Positions 5,533 to 6,393 of a DNA stretch of 6,393 nt are shown piece by piece. A program made the translations under genes and the position numbers. Positions within the stretch are counted from its first letter, which is position 1, and each line of letters opens with the position of its first letter. This DNA comes from Candidatus Zipacnadia bacterium (GTDB taxonomy: Bacteria > Armatimonadota > Zipacnadia > Zipacnadales > Zipacnadaceae), in the NCBI GenBank assembly GCA_029821455.1, contig JALGTI010000182.1:1-6393 (forward strand), written 5' to 3'. A model generated the notes under the pieces. The model made no database searches. It had not been told where the DNA came from and saw only the letters and a program-made list of their open reading frames with translations.

Positions 5533-6393
5533 TCAGGCATTGCGGTTGTCCACGACGCGGGGATAAACCTCTCCCGCCTCGCGCAAGCTTCGCAGCTCCA
5601 ACAACGACACCTTTGCCTCAAACCCAAGCACCTGTCCTAGCCGACGTGACATCGCGTCCCGCACTTTCAGCAGCCGTTTGGTAATATCCGAAGGTAGTTC
5701 CGTAAGCTCGACGCGGACCTCGAGCTCATCCCGCCCGGCCGGACGATCCACCACCAGTTGGAAGTGCTCTCCAACCTCCGGAAACTCCGCCAACACCTCG
5801 GCCACGTCTGCCGGAAAGACGTTTATGCCATGGATAGTCACCATATCGTCAGTGCGCCGGGAGACCCGCGCCATCCGCGCAAGCGTGCGCCCGCAGGAAC
5901 AGGGCGCAGCGTCCAGCCGCGACAAATCTCCGGAACGATACCGTAGCAAGGGGAGGGCCTCCTTGGTCAGAGTAGTAAAGACCAATTCCCCCTCCTCCCC
6001 CTCCGGCAAGGCTTCATTCGTGACCGGGTCAATCACCTCAACCAGGAAATGGTCCTCGGCAATGTGCAAGCCGTTGCGCTCCGGGCACTCGCCAGCAACG
6101 CCCGGGCCGCCCATTTCGCCCAGCCCATAGATGTCATACGCGCGGATATACAGGCGACTCTCGATCTCGGCGCGCGTCTTCTCACTCCACGGCTCCGCGC
6201 CGAACAGCCCGACACGCAACGACAACGAATTGGGGTCTATGCCCATCTCCACCATGGCATCTGCGATCGCTAATGCGTATGAAGGCATCCCCACCAACGC
6301 AGTGCTGCGGAAGTCCTGCATAATCTGGACCTGCTGGCGCAACTCGGCGCTGGAGACCGGCAGCACTGAAGCGCCCACGGCCTCCGCACCCTG
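5533..6393 (-). CDS. paaK: Divergent PaaK-type CoA ligase family protein (N terminus outside the window)
   Basis: 286 residues of a PaaK-family adenylating enzyme; the frame is open to the window edge, and about 140 N-terminal residues, including the ATP loop, are not visible. A GTG at 6378 is only an internal valine, since the upstream residues QGAEAV also match the family. Counting from the first visible residue: MPSYALAIADAM (36-47), LFGAEPWSE (63-71), A5-like DIYGLGEMGGPG (87-98), RYRSGD (151-156), CSCGRT (165-170), RRTDDMVTIHGINVFP (179-194), and C-terminal PRVVDNRNA. It is clearly paralogous to the ior-linked ligase. It differs where most PaaK proteins agree: T/S-E-x-I to GEMG in A5, G to R before TDDM, R to H before GINVFP, and no lysine in the A10 segment (LREAGEVYPRVVD). 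Its substrate is unknown. Next on the same strand is the porin gene, 337 bases away. It may be a true ligase of different specificity or a catalytically altered member. Confidence 0.88.
   Translation of the reverse strand, partial: QGAEAVGASVLPVSSAELRQQVQIMQDFRSTALVGMPSYALAIADAMVEMGIDPNSLSLRVGLFGAEPWSEKTRAEIESRLYIRAYDIYGLGEMGGPGVAGECPERNGLHIAEDHFLVEVIDPVTNEALPEGEEGELVFTTLTKEALPLLRYRSGDLSRLDAAPCSCGRTLARMARVSRRTDDMVTIHGINVFPADVAEVLAEFPEVGEHFQLVVDRPAGRDELEVRVELTELPSDITKRLLKVRDAMSRRLGQVLGFEAKVSLLELRSLREAGEVYPRVVDNRNA

Noticed and set aside
6376..6378. GTG as the true start of the second PaaK
   Set aside because: The frame continues to the window edge with family-like residues (QGAEAV), and the ATP-binding loop must lie further upstream.
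1..6393. CRISPR arrays, tRNA or rRNA genes, insertion sequences, attachment sites
   Set aside because: No regularly spaced repeats, no cloverleaf with conserved arms, no transposase frame and no terminal inverted repeats were seen on either strand.

Overview
The window reads as a chromosomal segment of an anaerobic, diderm (outer-membrane-bearing) bacterium with moderately high GC. The outer membrane is inferred from a secreted beta-barrel protein ending in aromatic-Phe (4197-5195). Anaerobic metabolism is inferred from an oxygen-sensitive type of enzyme, a 2-oxoacid:ferredoxin oxidoreductase with two [4Fe-4S] motifs. The sequence alone does not settle the phylum. All convincing genes lie on the minus strand, so the text below follows the direction of transcription, from high to low coordinates.

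Region by region: (1) 6393-5533 is the C-terminal two thirds of a divergent PaaK-type (phenylacetate-CoA ligase family) adenylating enzyme, cut by the window edge. (2) 5532-5196 is a 337-base non-coding stretch with a good sigma70-type promoter, several hairpins and a strong but slightly distant ribosome binding site; it appears to be a roughly 260-nt leader for the next gene. (3) 5195-4197 is a signal-peptide-bearing outer-membrane porin-like protein, followed by a small hairpin and a clear intrinsic terminator (4170-4136). (4) 4028-1 is a tight four-gene cluster: iorA and iorB (indolepyruvate:ferredoxin oxidoreductase alpha and beta, overlapping by ATGA), a second PaaK-type ligase 11 nt downstream, and a tandem ACT-domain protein 6 nt further on, whose last codons run off the window.

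The four-gene cluster makes sense as one pathway. IorAB converts arylpyruvates (transamination products of Trp, Phe and Tyr) into arylacetyl-CoA, CO2 and reduced ferredoxin. The PaaK-type enzyme interconverts arylacetyl-CoA and arylacetate. The ACT protein probably senses an aromatic amino acid. The direction, either fermentation of aromatic amino acids or their synthesis from arylacetates, cannot be read from the sequence.

The most interesting observation is that both PaaK-type proteins are altered at the same place. The C-terminal A10 loop, which in ordinary PaaK carries the adenylation lysine (a PRSEGKAxRV-like segment), is missing by an apparent in-frame deletion of about 15 residues in the ior-linked copy. 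In the other copy it is present in length but has lost the lysine. This suggests either a changed chemistry or shared specialisation of these ligase-like proteins next to IorAB.
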